This document shows, piece by piece, positions 1-12,001 of a DNA stretch of 64,000 nucleotides; position 1 is the stretch's first letter; every line of letters begins with the position of its first letter. The notes beneath the pieces were generated by a model. The model made no database searches, was not told where the DNA came from, and saw nothing but the letters and a program-made list of their open reading frames with translations. The stretch spans positions 806,001-870,000 of the forward strand of contig JAMYHL010000001.1 in assembly GCA_025531455.1 (NCBI GenBank). Direction: 5' to 3'. The position numbers and the translations under genes were made by a program. This DNA is from Apiotrichum sp. Y4204. Lineage: Eukaryota; Basidiomycota; Tremellomycetes; Trichosporonales; Trichosporonaceae.

Positions 1-2280
1 TTATGGAGGCAGCCAAGGTGCTTGGTCAGAAAGGCCTCAACCTCAAGCCCTCAGCTGTGCAGTTCCGTCTTGGGTGAGTGAGCTGTGACCACATCAGCTA
101 ACACCAGTGGCGCCAAGGGTGTTCTTGCGTGCTGGCCCGATCTTGTGGCCGAGAATGAGATTCGCCTTCGTCCATCTCAAGAAAAGTTCTCCAGTCCTCT
201 CACCGACCTGAACGTCATTCGAGTGGGTTTCGGATGTTGGTTTTATCTGACCTCTAGGTGGCACATTATCAAGTTGGCTTCCTCAACCGCCAGTTCATTA
301 TGATCATGTCAGCCCTGGGAGTACCTGATTCTCTTTTCATGGAGCTCTTTGAGAAGGAGGTCAAAGATATCAGGGGTCTTACCCAGCGAGCGGAGCAGGG
401 TGCTACGACCGTGAAGGATTTCGCATTCATGAACATCTACACATCTGTGAGTTGCGCTAATTCTGGTCACAGCTCACAAAAGTTCCAACTCGGCCAGTTG
501 ATTAAGAACGGCTACAATCAGAACCCCTTCATCCTTGACATGTGCCACTTGATCGAGTGTCGTGCGCTGCAAGACCTCAAATGGCGCGCACGCATCCGTT
601 TGCCAGACTCTGTGTATCTCATCGGTGAGCAATGGTGCTTGCAGTTGCTGATCTAAGGTATCAATGACGAGACTGGGACTCTCAAGGAAGGAGAGTTGTT
701 CTGCCAATATCAGAAAGATGAGAATACCAAACCTGAGATCGTTACTGGCAGGGTTCTCATCTGTCGCGCACCGGCTTTGCACCCAGGAGATGTGCGCCAC
801 GCTGTGGCAGTGGACAACCCCCGTCTTCACCATTTGAAGAACTGCATCGTCTTCAGCACGCAAGGACCGCGTCCGCTGCCTAACATGTGAGGGGGAGTGT
901 CGACAACATTTGCTGACGACAGGCTGGGCGGTGGAGATCTTGATGGTGACGGTGAGTGTCAAGTGCGGGATACACCTAACGGAAGACTACACTCTCATCT
1001 GGGACCAGCGGTTCGTTCGTCCTCTGAAGGAGTACGAACCCATGGACTACACCGCGCCAAAGCCCGTGACGGTGGAGAAGGTCACCCAGAGAGATCTCAA
1101 CGAGGTGGGTTCCAATAATGCGTTAAAGCTAACGACAGAACTTTGTGCAATACATTCTTGTGAGATGTCAAGACATGCGACCCGCTAATCATAGAACGAC
1201 GTCCTGGGTCAGGTAGACAATGCTCACCTCGGTAACGCCGATTACACGTCGCCATTCAACCCCATCTGCATGAAGCTGTCCATTGTTCATAGCGTGAGTT
1301 TGAGTTGAGGGATACTGCTGACTTCAGGCTGCGTGAGTTATTCCGACTGGAAAGTTGCTAACGGGGCAAGGGTGGACTTTGCAAAGAGTAGGTAGCTGTT
1401 GTTTGCCTTAACTCACGTTGCAGCTGGAGTCGCCGTAGACGTAGAGCGTGACTGGCTCCCGATCAAATGGCCCGACTTTATGGGCAAGGTAAGCCTGGTG
1501 CCAATGAAGTGTGCTGATCTTAGGATGAAGATAAGACTTACCAGAGTGCCAAAATCCTGGGCCAGCTATTCCGCTATGTGAGGACTGTAACTCGTTGACT
1601 GCTGACAGTAGGTCGACACGCCACCAATGTTCGACCCAGTGAACATTTGTGAACAGGAATATCCATTCGACCCTCGCTTCTCAAGCTACAACATTCGGCA
1701 GGACATAATTGATGTTCTGACTCCCATCAAGATAGCCTTCGAGCAGGGTATGACTTACACCATGCGTCGTTACCGTGTGCGAGAGTGTGAGGTCGTAGCG
1801 GGTATCGCAGTCCAAACCAAGCAGCGAAAGCGTTCGAGGGAGCTCTCGCACCTGCATGTGGGTACACCGTCTCGCGTTTTAACTCACTCTAACCAACAGG
1901 AACCCCTCAAGGACGCTTTTGAAGGACATGCGGCCAAAACTCGCGAGGCCGCTCTCGCTGCCGCCACTGACTTGGCCACCCGGGTCGGGATACGGTTCCG
2001 CAGCACGGTCCATGTGATCGCTGTCCACGCGTACGTGATGACCTACAAGCAGCAGTATGTGGAGGACTACGAGGCAAGCCTTCTTCTCTATGGGCCCTCT
2101 GCTATTGGATTCGGCAATAACGGCGACACGGCCGAGCAGGACCTGCATCCCAGGTGAGTAGAGAGGTGGCGACGCTGCATGCCTCTTGCTGACTCCAACA
2201 GCCCGATGCTGAGCTTTGCGTGGGTATGGGCGCTAGAATTGAACGACTTTGCCATGGCTGCGGCGCGTGGGAGCGTGTGA
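1..2280 (+). CDS. RNA-dependent RNA polymerase of the RNAi pathway (5' end outside window)
   Basis: This is the C-terminal part of a cellular RdRP (QDE-1/Rdp1 family), which makes double-stranded RNA from single-stranded transcripts for Dicer in RNA silencing. Spliced reading gives the family's catalytic loop GGGDLDGD followed by DYTLIWD around 897-1010; the three Asp of DLDGD are the metal-binding residues. Downstream come blocks typical of the family, such as HLGNADYTSP and DVERDWLPIKWPDFM. The gene is cut by many introns of about 34-50 nt (for example 74-107, 223-257 and a 36-nt intron at 447-482). Many stop codons in the raw frames are therefore intronic and not damage. The last exon ends in a TGA at 2278-2280. 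The N-terminus lies before base 1, so the family-wide N-terminal domains cannot be judged. The residue before GGDLDGD is Gly where many members have Ser. Confidence 0.9.
447..482 (+). other. 36-nt in-frame, stop-free intron in the RdRP
   Basis: The segment starts GTGAGT, holds a GCTAAT branch-like site and ends AAAAG. Removing it or keeping it leaves the reading frame open, so a frame-based gene caller would translate it. Flanking exons read FMNIYTS and FQLGQLIKNG. Confidence 0.5.
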
Positions 2281-2560
2281 GAGGGGGACGTTGTCGTATT
2301 TGTAGAGATACTATCTATGTTGACTGTCATGTCATATCCATACTGTGTTATGAAGAGATTACGTCGAGACAGGCCCGCGGAGCACAGCTGCCAGAGAGAA
2401 ACAGTAGAACCTTCAAGATGCTTGTTCATACTGTGGCCTACAGACAGGCCAATGGAACCAGAGTGGTGAGAACGAGGCAGCCCATAGGGCCCAGGCCATC
2501 ACAACCCATACCCCATCGGCGCACTATCAGGAAAAAAAAAAAGCATACATGGCCACCAAA

Positions 2561-5015
2561 CTAGATATACTCAAACCTGCCCTCCTGGCTCGCAAGCATC
2601 TTGCGCGCGTCCTCATGTCCCACAACACGCTCAAGACGGAGGACATCAAAGCGGGAGAAGAGCACGCGCGCACTGACCTCGGCGGGATCCACCGCATCAT
2701 CGATAATCTGCCCGCGCGCCTCGGCCTCGCGGTTGGCAATGAACGGCGTAGCGAGGAACTCGGCATAAAACGCCGCGTGGGCCGGGAGCGAATAAAACAC
2801 GATAGTCTTGGCCCCGCGCAGCCTGTACCGCCTGTAAAAGTGCAGACGCTCCGTAACCACCAGCAGCGCGCGCTTGCCCTTGAAAAACAGCGTGCGCGCG
2901 CGGGAAATCTCAGACGGGGAAGAGTACTCGCTGATCGCGGCGTACGTCACTGTCCCGCTCTTGCGCAGCGCGGCCGTCACGCGCACAAAGTCAAAGTAGC
3001 TCGGAATCACCAGGAGCGTATGGTCGCGCGACACGGCTGAGCGGAGGAGGGCGGGGAGTGTCTGCGTGTTAGCTGTGTACATGGCTTAAGCTGTATCGAC
3101 TGCCAGAGCCACACACCTTTTTCGTAAACCACTCGAGGCGGGCGTCGGCCTCCTCGGCCGCCGCCTGCCCACTCATACCTGCGCGGCCCTGCGGCGCGGC
3201 GAGGTCGATCCGCTCAAACACCTGCCGCACGCCCGGGGTGACCTTGTCGAGCACGCCGGCAAAGGTGCGCGCAGCGTCGACGCGGAGTTTGCCCGCCACG
3301 TTGTGGCAGTGCTTGTTGAGCAGGGCGCGCGCCTCGGGGGTGTCGTACCGCCCGAAAATGAGGGTTTGGCGGAGGAGGCGCGCGTTGCCCTCGAGATACC
3401 ACGGCTTTACGCGGGAAAAGTCGCATCCGTGCGGCGATTTCGGAATCTCATTCAGGTGGGAAAAGACGTACTGCCGTCAGCGCTGGGTTACGATAAAGAG
3501 GGCAAACCCAGACGTACCTGCACATGGTCCCAGTTTTGCATTTCCATGACATCCGTGCCGTCCGCGATGAGGATCTCGATTGACGAAAGCAAGTCCGTGC
3601 TGTCCTCCTTCTCGGCGGCCATCTTGATCGCGAGCGGGGACGCAATGAGCACATCGCAGTCCATGAGCTTGGCCTCGTTGGCGGGGGGCATGACGACGCG
3701 CCACGCCTTGCGGGTGATCTTGAGCCCGAAGCGGAAGTTGTCGTCCGAGTTGCCGCGGAAATTTTCAAGATGGTCGACGGGGAAGCTGGCGGCCGCGTCG
3801 GGCGCCTCGAGGGGATCGGCCTCGTCCTCGGGAAGGCCGAAGGACGCCTCGAACGGGCGCCGGTTCTCGATCTGCGTACCCTCCCCTGCGAGGGGGAAAA
3901 TGTGGTCGCGGAGCCAGCGGAGCGCGAGCGACCGCAGAGGGAGGAGGAGGAGAACTTTGGGGCGGGTAAAGGACTGGTCGCGCGGCGACTCAATGTCCGT
4001 CCCGGCATCGGCGGCGTGTGCGAGCTTTTCGTTGTTTTTCACGATCCGCTTACGGGTCTTGAGCACATGGTTGAGCGCGTGGGCGGCGGACGCGGCGCGC
4101 AGCGCCTCGCGGCTCCCGCTCGGAGGGAAGGGTGCGGTTTCGCGGCCGTCGGCCTCGCCGTCGAGGCTGTGGGCGTACAGGTCCGTGTAGGCGCCGAGGT
4201 GGGCGAGGTACGACTGCGCGAGGGGTGATGCCGTCTTCACCGCTGCTGCAACCGACGGAACGAGCTGGAGTCAGAATAGATACAGGGTGGCTTGGGGACG
4301 TTGCTGGCGGAGAGCTAAAGCCAAGGTGGGACAGCTCTCATCGCATGTAACGCGCCGGGACCTGCAAGCTCAATGAACTCACCCTCGCCTTCCCCTCGAC
4401 CTTCTCCACGCCCCGCGGCCGTGTCTCCACCACACGTCCAAGACCCTTGACACTACAGCGCGTCGTGTTCCACTCGTCCTGGGCCGCGGAAACGATGCTG
4501 GGGGAGAGCAACGACGTCTCGGGACCAAAGTGCGCCTTGAACGAATCCTCGACCGCCTCGCTCTCGTCCTCGGACCCAGACGCCTCCTCCTCCATCTCAA
4601 TACCCTCAACAAGCACATCCTCGACGCCCGTCTCTTCCGAGATCTCCCTCGCCTTCGCCTTGCCCTTTGCCTTCTTTCCGCCCGCAAACGTGCTCCCGCT
4701 CGGCCCGACGACGCCACCCCACATGACGCTCCTCCGCCGCGCGGGTGTCGATGCCGAGTCCGACGCGCTCGCGTCCCCGTTCACCTCCTTCTTCGTGCCG
4801 TTGCTGTGTGTGGGGTGCGCCTTGTCACCCTTGACGTGCTTGCCGTGCTTGCCGTGCTTGCCGCGCTTGGCATCCCGCTCGTCCTCGCTCTCAAGCGCGG
4901 CCGACACCGCGCGCGAAAGCGACGGCGAACGGAACCCGCCAGGAAGGTCCGAGTCGCGCGGGCGCTTGATCGCCGAGACGTTCAGAAGCGTGAGCAGCTT
5001 GACTTCTGTGCTCAT
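2561..5015 (-). CDS. UTP25: U3 snoRNP-associated protein UTP25 (small-subunit processome)
   Basis: Utp25/Def proteins act in the nucleolus in the SSU processome, needed for early 18S pre-rRNA cleavages. They are DEAD-box-like folds that have lost classical helicase motifs. Four exons join in phase (5015-4383, 4264-3518, 3470-3117, 3061-2561) to give 744 residues. Residues about 1-210 are a charged, low-complexity region with many Lys, Glu and Asp. The conserved domain begins near VAAAVKTASPLAQ and includes RPKVLLLLPLRSLAL, MDCDVLIASPLAIKM and DGTDVMEMQNWDHV, the last in place of a DEAD box. The second half includes LLVIPSYFDFVRV and RLHFYRRYRLRGAKTIVFY, and ends in KMLASQEGRFEYI, typical of the family. 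The start ATG (5013-5015) is the first of the spliced frame. The gene is convergent with the RdRP, 280 bp away. Confidence 0.93.
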
Positions 5016-6020
5016 CGTGCTGGTGTTGGGTGGTTGTGTCGAGATGGAGAGCGATGCAGAGAACTGCGTTGCTGAACCATGAACCAGCCCTCGGAAAGAT
5101 GGGCACGAGACACCTTTCTCAAAACATTTTTGCTCCCGTCTCCGGTGGAGGTCAGCCAGGAACGGCGGTAAAGGGGCCCCACAGACCTTCGCGTGGCTGT
5201 CAACCTTAGTTTTGGTCTGCACCCCCCAGGCTTTGAATAAGCTTAATCTGCACCACTTGCCCATCGTTTCCCGAAAGGCGGCCATCTCCATCTCATCTTC
5301 AAGGTCAGTCGCTAGATCTTTCCATCGCGCGGCAGTTCTCACGGAGCACGTACCTCGCCGTGCCTTGGAGTCGGGTAACAACACCAACATGTTTAGCGAC
5401 TGTAGAAGAACTCAATGGTAGAGATCCATTCATCGGTAACGACAGGCAGTCTCTTGTGCCCGCTGTCCATTGTCCCCAATTGAGTATCCCCTTCGGTGTG
5501 CTCTCCATGAATAGCAAAGCCACGACAAGCCACAGGCGTCGAAACAACACCCAAGCGAGAGCAGCACAATGCAAAACCCGACAGGACTCATCGCTCGGCT
5601 CGACAGACATTAGAAGCCCAGACCGCGGTATGACGTCATACTTCTGGGAGGTGTGGGAGATGATCCTGGAATGTTCTGGCCTTGCCTGCCTGTGATCCTG
5701 GGAGATACTCCTTCGTTCTCGATGCATCACATCTGCGCCATCTGGCACTCTCCGAGTCGGTCTTGTCGCGCGGATACACTCTTTCTCGTAGCTCCGCGCC
5801 GCGTTCCGCTCCTGGCAACGCAGCGTACTCCACTCATCAGGTGGTCTCGGACAGGCACCAGCAGCACTGGGCGCTTCTGTGCGGTTCTCCACGACACTCG
5901 TATCCCTCCTCTCACCCCGCGCTGCGCTCTACATAAACTGCACGAGCGACCATTCCCCTGGCCCCTCTTTTCCCACTCCACACTCTGCAGACCCACACGC
6001 AAACTACACTCTCTGCAATC
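5016..6020. other. Divergent promoter region UTP25 / HSP78
   Basis: About 1 kb separates the two divergent start codons. Open frames here have no recognisable domains and are broken by CT-rich stretches. A heat-shock-element-like motif is listed separately. I see no RNA gene or repeat. Confidence 0.6.
5668..5679 (+). promoter_or_regulatory. Heat-shock-element-like motif upstream of HSP78
   Basis: The bases GGAATGTTCTGG contain GAA and an inverted TTC spaced by two bases, followed by an imperfect third unit (TGG for GAA). This is the Hsf1 arrangement, about 340 bp before the HSP78 ATG. Binding is inferred from the motif and the nature of the gene. Confidence 0.4.
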
Positions 6021-8522
6021 ATGTTGCGAACACTCACCACACGGCCCGCCGCACGGGCACTCGCATCCCGCGCAGCATCCGTCTCGCGAACATCACCAAA
6101 CTCAACATCACTTCGCGCCGCAGCAGCATACCACTCGGCCGCGCGCCGCCCAACCCCCACATCCCCGACACCCCGCTCTGTCCGCTCGTACGCTAATGGC
6201 GGCGGCGGCGGATTCCCGCCAGGCGGGTTCCCCCCCGGCGGCTTCCCGCACCGCGGATACCCGCAACAGCCGCAGCAGCCGCAGGGCCCGCAAAAGGGCG
6301 ACACCCTCAAGCAGTTTACCGTCGACCTGACCGAGATGGCCGAGAAGGGCAAGCTCGACCCCGTCATCGGGCGTGACGAGGAGGTGCGCCGCACAATTTC
6401 GATTCTTGCCCGCCGCTCCAAGAACAACCCCTGCCTCATCGGCCAGCCCGGTGTGGGTAAGACCGCGATCCTCGAGGGTCTCGCCCAGCGCATTGTGAAC
6501 AAGGAGGTGCCCGAGAGCCTGCAGAACAAGCGCCTGCTCTCGCTCGACCTCGCCATGCTCATGGCCGGAACCGGCGTGCGCGGCGAGTTTGAGAACCGCT
6601 TCAAGCAACTCCTCAACGACATTGACGCCGAGGAGGGCCGCGTGATTGTCTTCGTTGACGAGATGCACCAGCTCCTCGGCCTCGGCAAGGCCGAGGGCTC
6701 TCTCGATGCCGGCAACATGCTCAAGCCGGCCCTCGCCCGTGGCCTACAGATGATCGGCGCAACCACATTGGACGAGTACAAGAAGTACATTGAGAAGGAC
6801 CCGGCACTCCAGCGTCGTTTCCAGACCGTGCTCGTCGACGAGCCGTCTGTCGACGCGACCGTTTCCATCCTCCGTGGCCTCAAGTCGCGGTACGAGGCAC
6901 ACTTTGGTGTACAGATTGCCGACTCTGCGCTCGTCACCGCCGCCGTTTACTCGAATCGCTACATTTCCGACCGTTTCCTTCCCGACAAGGCGATCGACCT
7001 GGTCGACGAGGCTTGCTCGTCGCTCAAGCTCGCACAGGAGTCGCGCCCCGAGTCGCTCGAGAAGCTCGACCGCGAGATCATGACTCTGGAGATTGAGCGC
7101 GAGTCGCTGCGCAAGGAGACCGACTCTATTTCCACCTCTCGCAAGGCAAAGGTCGACGAGGAGCTCGCGACCAAGAAGAAGGAGCAGGAGCGCCTCACCG
7201 AGGTGTGGAAGCAGGAGCGCTCGCGTGTCGAGGAGATCAAGGACATTAAGCGCGAGATTGAGATGGCGACCATGGAGCTCGAGACCGCTCAGCGCCAGGG
7301 CGACTTTGAGAAGGCGTCACGTCTCCGCTTCAGCACCATCCCCCAGCTCCAGACCCGTCTTCCCAAGGCCGAGGCCGAGCTCGAAGCCGAGGCTTCCGCC
7401 CAGCCTGACCTTGTTGTCCGCGACAAGGTCACTTCCGAGGACATCGCTGTCGTTGTCGGCAAGGCAACTGGCATCCCAGTCAGCAACCTGCTCAAGGGCG
7501 AGCGCGACCGCCTGATCAACATGGAGGACGAGCTCAAGAAGCGCGTCGTCGGCCAGGACCAGGTGGTCAAGGCCGTGGCGAACGCGATCCGCCTCTCGCG
7601 CGCTGGTCTCCAGAGTCCCACGCGCCCGCTTGCGTCCTTCCTCTTCCTCGGCCCTACCGGTGTCGGAAAGTCCGAGCTCACAAAGGCGCTCGCGCAGTTC
7701 CTCTTCGCCGACGAGCGCCGCGCACTCATCCAGCTCAACATGTCTGAGTTCCACGACAAGCACACCGTCTCGCGTCTTATCGGTGCGACCCCCGGATTCG
7801 TCGGATACGAGGAGGGCGGCCAGCTCACCGAGGCCGTCCGTCGCCGGCCGTACTCTGTGGTTGTCTTTGACGAGATTGAGAAGGCTCACCCCGACGTCGC
7901 CAACATCCTCCTCCAGATCCTCGAGGAGGGCTGTCTCACCGACGGACAGGGCCGTGTCGTCAACTTTAAGAACACGATCGTCGCCCTCACCTCCAACCTC
8001 GGTGCCGACGTGCTCTACGAGCCCGGATCCACCAACCCGGACGGCAGCGTGAGCGAGGCTGCGCGCAACAGCGTTCTCCGCGAGGTGAACACGTTCTTCA
8101 AGCCCGAGCTTATCAACCGTCTCGACGAACTCGTCGTCTTTAACAAGCTCCCGCCGTCGATTATCCACAACATTGTCAAGCTCCGCATCAACGAGGTTGC
8201 CCAGCGCCTCACCCCGCGCCGCATCACGCTGCACGTCACCGAGCCGGCGATGGAGTGGCTCGCAAAGCAGGGCTACTCGGACAAGTACGGCGCGCGTGCG
8301 GTCCAGCGCGTGATCCGCGACAAGATCTCCAACCCCCTCTCGATCAAGCTCCTCGAGGGCACGATCAAGGACGGCGAAATTGTCGAGGTCCACCTCAAGG
8401 ACGACAAGCTCCACATCACCTCCCGCCCCGACCCCGACCAGCCCGAGGGCGCCCAGACCGAGGGCGACCGGACCCGCGAGGTCATCGAGGAGAGCGGCGA
8501 GGTCCCGAAGAGCGACCCATAA
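6021..8522 (+). CDS. HSP78: Mitochondrial ClpB-type disaggregase Hsp78
   Basis: Hsp78 is the mitochondrial-matrix Hsp100 ATPase that solubilises aggregated proteins together with mitochondrial Hsp70. The single exon encodes 833 residues. Residues 1-25 are Arg/Ala/Ser-rich without acidic residues, as expected for a matrix presequence. Residues about 60-90 form a Gly/Pro/Gln linker with repeated GGFPPGG. The bacterial ClpB N-domain is absent, as usual for Hsp78. The first AAA+ module has Walker A GQPGVGKT near residue 141 and Walker [15 protein letters not shown] coiled-coil middle region follows (about 350-480), then the second module with GPTGVGKSE near residue 544, [13 protein letters not shown] and sensor/arginine region [11 protein letters not shown]. 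Lack of introns fits a stress gene that must be expressed when splicing is impaired, and stands out here because nearly every other gene is split. Confidence 0.97.
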   Translation: MLRTLTTRPAARALASRAASVSRTSPNSTSLRAAAAYHSAARRPTPTSPTPRSVRSYANGGGGGFPPGGFPPGGFPHRGYPQQPQQPQGPQKGDTLKQFTVDLTEMAEKGKLDPVIGRDEEVRRTISILARRSKNNPCLIGQPGVGKTAILEGLAQRIVNKEVPESLQNKRLLSLDLAMLMAGTGVRGEFENRFKQLLNDIDAEEGRVIVFVDEMHQLLGLGKAEGSLDAGNMLKPALARGLQMIGATTLDEYKKYIEKDPALQRRFQTVLVDEPSVDATVSILRGLKSRYEAHFGVQIADSALVTAAVYSNRYISDRFLPDKAIDLVDEACSSLKLAQESRPESLEKLDREIMTLEIERESLRKETDSISTSRKAKVDEELATKKKEQERLTEVWKQERSRVEEIKDIKREIEMATMELETAQRQGDFEKASRLRFSTIPQLQTRLPKAEAELEAEASAQPDLVVRDKVTSEDIAVVVGKATGIPVSNLLKGERDRLINMEDELKKRVVGQDQVVKAVANAIRLSRAGLQSPTRPLASFLFLGPTGVGKSELTKALAQFLFADERRALIQLNMSEFHDKHTVSRLIGATPGFVGYEEGGQLTEAVRRRPYSVVVFDEIEKAHPDVANILLQILEEGCLTDGQGRVVNFKNTIVALTSNLGADVLYEPGSTNPDGSVSEAARNSVLREVNTFFKPELINRLDELVVFNKLPPSIIHNIVKLRINEVAQRLTPRRITLHVTEPAMEWLAKQGYSDKYGARAVQRVIRDKISNPLSIKLLEGTIKDGEIVEVHLKDDKLHITSRPDPDQPEGAQTEGDRTREVIEESGEVPKSDP

Positions 8523-8753
8523 GCGTTGAGAATGAGAGGAAAGTCCCAGCCTAGCGGGTCGCGATCGAGCGCAGCGCGTACCGATCGACCACCCAAACGT
8601 AAAAAAATAACCGAGCATCGCATCAGTCGAACGATCAAGCACCCCACATTTGTATTGTAGTAATCTTCATCGCTCGGTATAAAACGCCGCGCGGCGGCCT
8701 AGAAAGTTTAAGATCTTAGCACTTAAGATATGCATCCCGTCTTTTGAGCACAG

Positions 8754-8816
8754 AGCAGCAGCGGCAATAGTGGTAGTAGCAGCAGTAGCAGCAGCAGCAG
8801 TAGTAGTAGTAGCAGG
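8754..8816 (+). repeat. AGC/AGT trinucleotide microsatellite
   Basis: Imperfect tandem array of AGC, AGT and GGT triplets, beginning about 230 bp after the HSP78 stop codon, in non-coding sequence. Confidence 0.85.
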
Positions 8817-11256
8817 AACAGACGCGGAAGCAGCCTACACCGTAGATAAGAGACATACTGTAAAGAGTATCACAAGGCTGAGATTACCAAGCGTAACTGA
8901 CCGCGTCGGCCGATGACCACGAGGCACCCCGATCGCGACCCGCGCGACTGGGTCGACTGGGCGACCGCGCGACATGCGCGACACCATCATCAACTTTCCA
9001 TACTCGGCGTACTCGGCCCGATCGCGATCGCGCGCACGCGGCACCGAGTTCTCGGCCTCGCATTGAAATCGCCAGGAGCTGCGCCGACGTCGCGCCGACT
9101 CCGATCCGATCTTCGGAATCTCAGCACCCTAGGCCCCATGTCGTGAATTTTCTTGACTGCGGTCCACTGCAGCCCACGGCGGCCCTGCGCGTTCACACCA
9201 ACCACGGCGCCGCTGCAGACACCGTACTAGACCTCATGTCGAGCCTCAGTGATTCCGGCTTCTTCCGAGCTTCCGAATTTGTGAGCTGCACCAACATCCG
9301 AGCACACGCCAACCTTTCAGGCGGGCAGTTATGCATCTCCTATCTGGCCTGGCTCCTGTCTCGTCCCTCCTTCCTGCCTCGTGCTCCGCGCCCCGTCCCA
9401 TTCCCCGCGGCCGCCGGCACCGCTGGCACCGCCGGCACCTCCTGTCCTCCGTGCCCTCTCCGTTCTCCCTCTCCGCCCCCGGTCCCCGGTCTGACGTAGT
9501 TGGCGCCGCAGGGTAGTGGCAGCCTGGACTTCCTAGGGTGTAAGGGAGGTTTTTAGGGTCGGCCGTGGCCGAGCGATGCCGAAGAGATGTTGTGATGTCA
9601 CTGCGCTGACGGCGTACCACAGCGCGAGGATGGGAGGGGATTACGCGAAAATTCTCCACAGAGGGGGTTTGTTGAGTGGATGCATTGTACTCGTGACTCC
9701 GCGACTCCGGAGCTGGCGTGCAGCGTTTACTCTAGTCAAGTTGGAGCGCTCCAAGATCGAGGGATAGCTCGCACAGCTAGTCCCGCTTGGCAGGCAGGAA
9801 GGATGTAAGAAGGTAACAAGGCTCCATCCTGCTTCTTATTAGGCTCGGTCATGAGGTGCCCTAGTGCTCCATGGGCTCCATCCGTGGGTCAGTTACTCCA
9901 GCTCCGAGGGATAGCCCATCTCCTTAGGCTTAGAACTCATGTCATCGGGCTTACACCTCGCGCAGAAGCCATTCCCAGCGATCCGAATTGAGCACCGAAC
10001 AATAATGATGATTTTCAGAACACGCCCAACAGGCCAACAGGCGTTGAGGCTTCCAGGTTACGAAGGTTACGAGGATTCCCTACGCCCCCTACGCGCCGCC
10101 TGCGAGGCACCGGCTTTGTTCCCAGGGGAGGCGACGTCACCACGTCGTGCCGCGCGCAGGTGCCTATTCCCACTCTCTCTGATAACAGCGAGCACTGTTC
10201 CAGCATCGCAGCGCGGCGTCTGGACAGTCAACACCACTACTGGCCACTAGGACCCTCAAGCTCGCCAGGTGTCATCCTCTGCAGACCGTCTTGCGCTCAT
10301 TCTCAGACCCCACCCCTGCATCCAAGCCGGCCGCCAGCGCGCGCCGCCCTAGCGCATCTTCGGCGGCCGAAGGCCTGGCAGCTGATCACCTGATGCTTTG
10401 CCGAAGCCTCGACTGCTACATCTCCCTAGGCCGGCCTTAGGATCCGGAGGCGGATTCTGTGATTCCTGTAGCACTTGAGAGATGGGAGCTGCTCGCGCGC
10501 TAGCTGGGCATCTGTCCCATGTCCCGTACGGGGACTGGCATGTTTGTTGTTCTGCTGACTCAGGAGTGACGCGAAGGAATGCTGCCAAGGGTGGGATGGA
10601 TTTTCCGGAGACCGAGGCGCACGGCATGCGGGGCAGGATGATGCACAGCGCAGTTGCCGCGATTGCGCACACATGGGTGGCGATAGCGCGATGGGATCCA
10701 GCACACTAGCGGGGAGAGCCGGTTCCGAGCTCGTGCACACTTTTTGCCGCAGCTTGCCGGCGGGTGGGCTCGCTAGCGTCAAAGGCGGTGAGTCATGTTC
10801 TGAATTCTGAACCTTCTTCTTACGCCGTCTCGTGGCGAGGATGCAAGAGTACGCAAGAATGCATCGCTGGGGGGATTATGGGGATGCGGTGGTTGCGGAC
10901 ATAACCATGGTAGAATGCGAGGATACAGGACGAGGAAGAGAATGGACGCAACCCGTAACCCACAAGGGCGGTCATCGTCCGGACGTAGCGGAGTGCATCG
11001 AGCGGAGTATTTATCGGGGAGGGGACGGGGACGGGGCCTGCGGAGATGAACTCCGAGTTGTGGATGGCTCAGAGCATGGAGACCACGGATGGGTTGCGGT
11101 TGTTTGTTATGGATTGCAATGTCTGAGGATTGTCTAGTAGTTATTTTGGATGATTTTTTCGCCTTCTGTAATCTCTCAGGGTCTCAGGGTAGCTGTTGGC
11201 CAGGAACCATCTTCAGGGAACCTCAACATTACCACACCACATCAACAAAAACAAAG

Positions 11257-11274
11257 AAAAAAAAAAAAAAAAAA
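11257..11274 (+). repeat. 18-base A homopolymer
   Basis: Uninterrupted run of 18 A in a gene-free stretch, preceded by an A-rich tract (ACAAAAACAAAG). No adjacent coding frame or target-site duplication suggests a retroelement tail. Confidence 0.8.
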
Positions 11275-12001
11275 GTTGGAGTGGAGGGAGGTCCGCGGCC
11301 GCAACGACGCGATAGGAAGGAGCGACGTGGGCCCTCCGATTCCCATCGCGCTCGAGTAGAGCTGGGAGCTCTGGAGCTAGAGCGCTCTCGCCATTATGGC
11401 ATGTGATGGGACTACAGGGAGCTAGCACCTAGTACCTACTACCTAGTGCTCTATAGGATCCAAGGAGGGCCAGGCGGCGGTCGAGATGCCCCGAGCTCCC
11501 GACCCCCGAGCCCGAGCCCAAGCCCAAGGCCCTGGGTTTTGAGAACGATGATGATGATGATGGATCACCTGGCCATATGGATCATTGACCAAGCATAACG
11601 GAAATTCTACCTCTCCGCGGCTCCGGACATTGGGAACCGTCGCCCTGCGCGGACGAGGCCGGAGGTGGGAGTGATGGCCACCGGCTCAGACACCAGGTGC
11701 TTCCTCTTGGCCTCCTTCTTGGTCCTCGCGGTGTGGCAACGTAATTTAAGCACCGGCGGAATGTCGCGCGCCGACGAGGAAATGATATCAGCACGAGGTT
11801 TGCAGGTTTGCCTTTTAACAACAGACAGCTGAGTCAACTCCCACTCGACCCCACTCCTCGACATCAGTCTCATCTATCATATCAGAGATATCAGACATAC
11901 CCCCTCGCTTCCCCCATCTCATCTCATCTCATTTCTCGCTACATCATCTGTGGTTGCCATCGCCACAACTGTATCCCTAGATCTCACTACCGGAGAGCAC
12001 G

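Larger units (their letters stand above)
8523..12001. other. 3.5-kb region without a recognisable gene
   Basis: Only short frames occur, none with a recognisable domain or a convincing splice pattern. The region holds a trinucleotide repeat, an 18-base A tract and short ATG/GAT runs near 11550. The last ~200 bases before the YTP1-like gene are CT-rich with CATCT repeats and probably form its promoter and leader. A non-coding RNA or lineage-specific short gene cannot be excluded. Confidence 0.55.

Noticed and set aside
3303..4190. Long plus-strand frame over UTP25
   Set aside because: Antisense shadow of UTP25 exons; the minus-strand reading carries the family motifs.
11257..11274. A tract as tail of a retroelement
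   Set aside because: No coding remnant and no flanking duplication seen.
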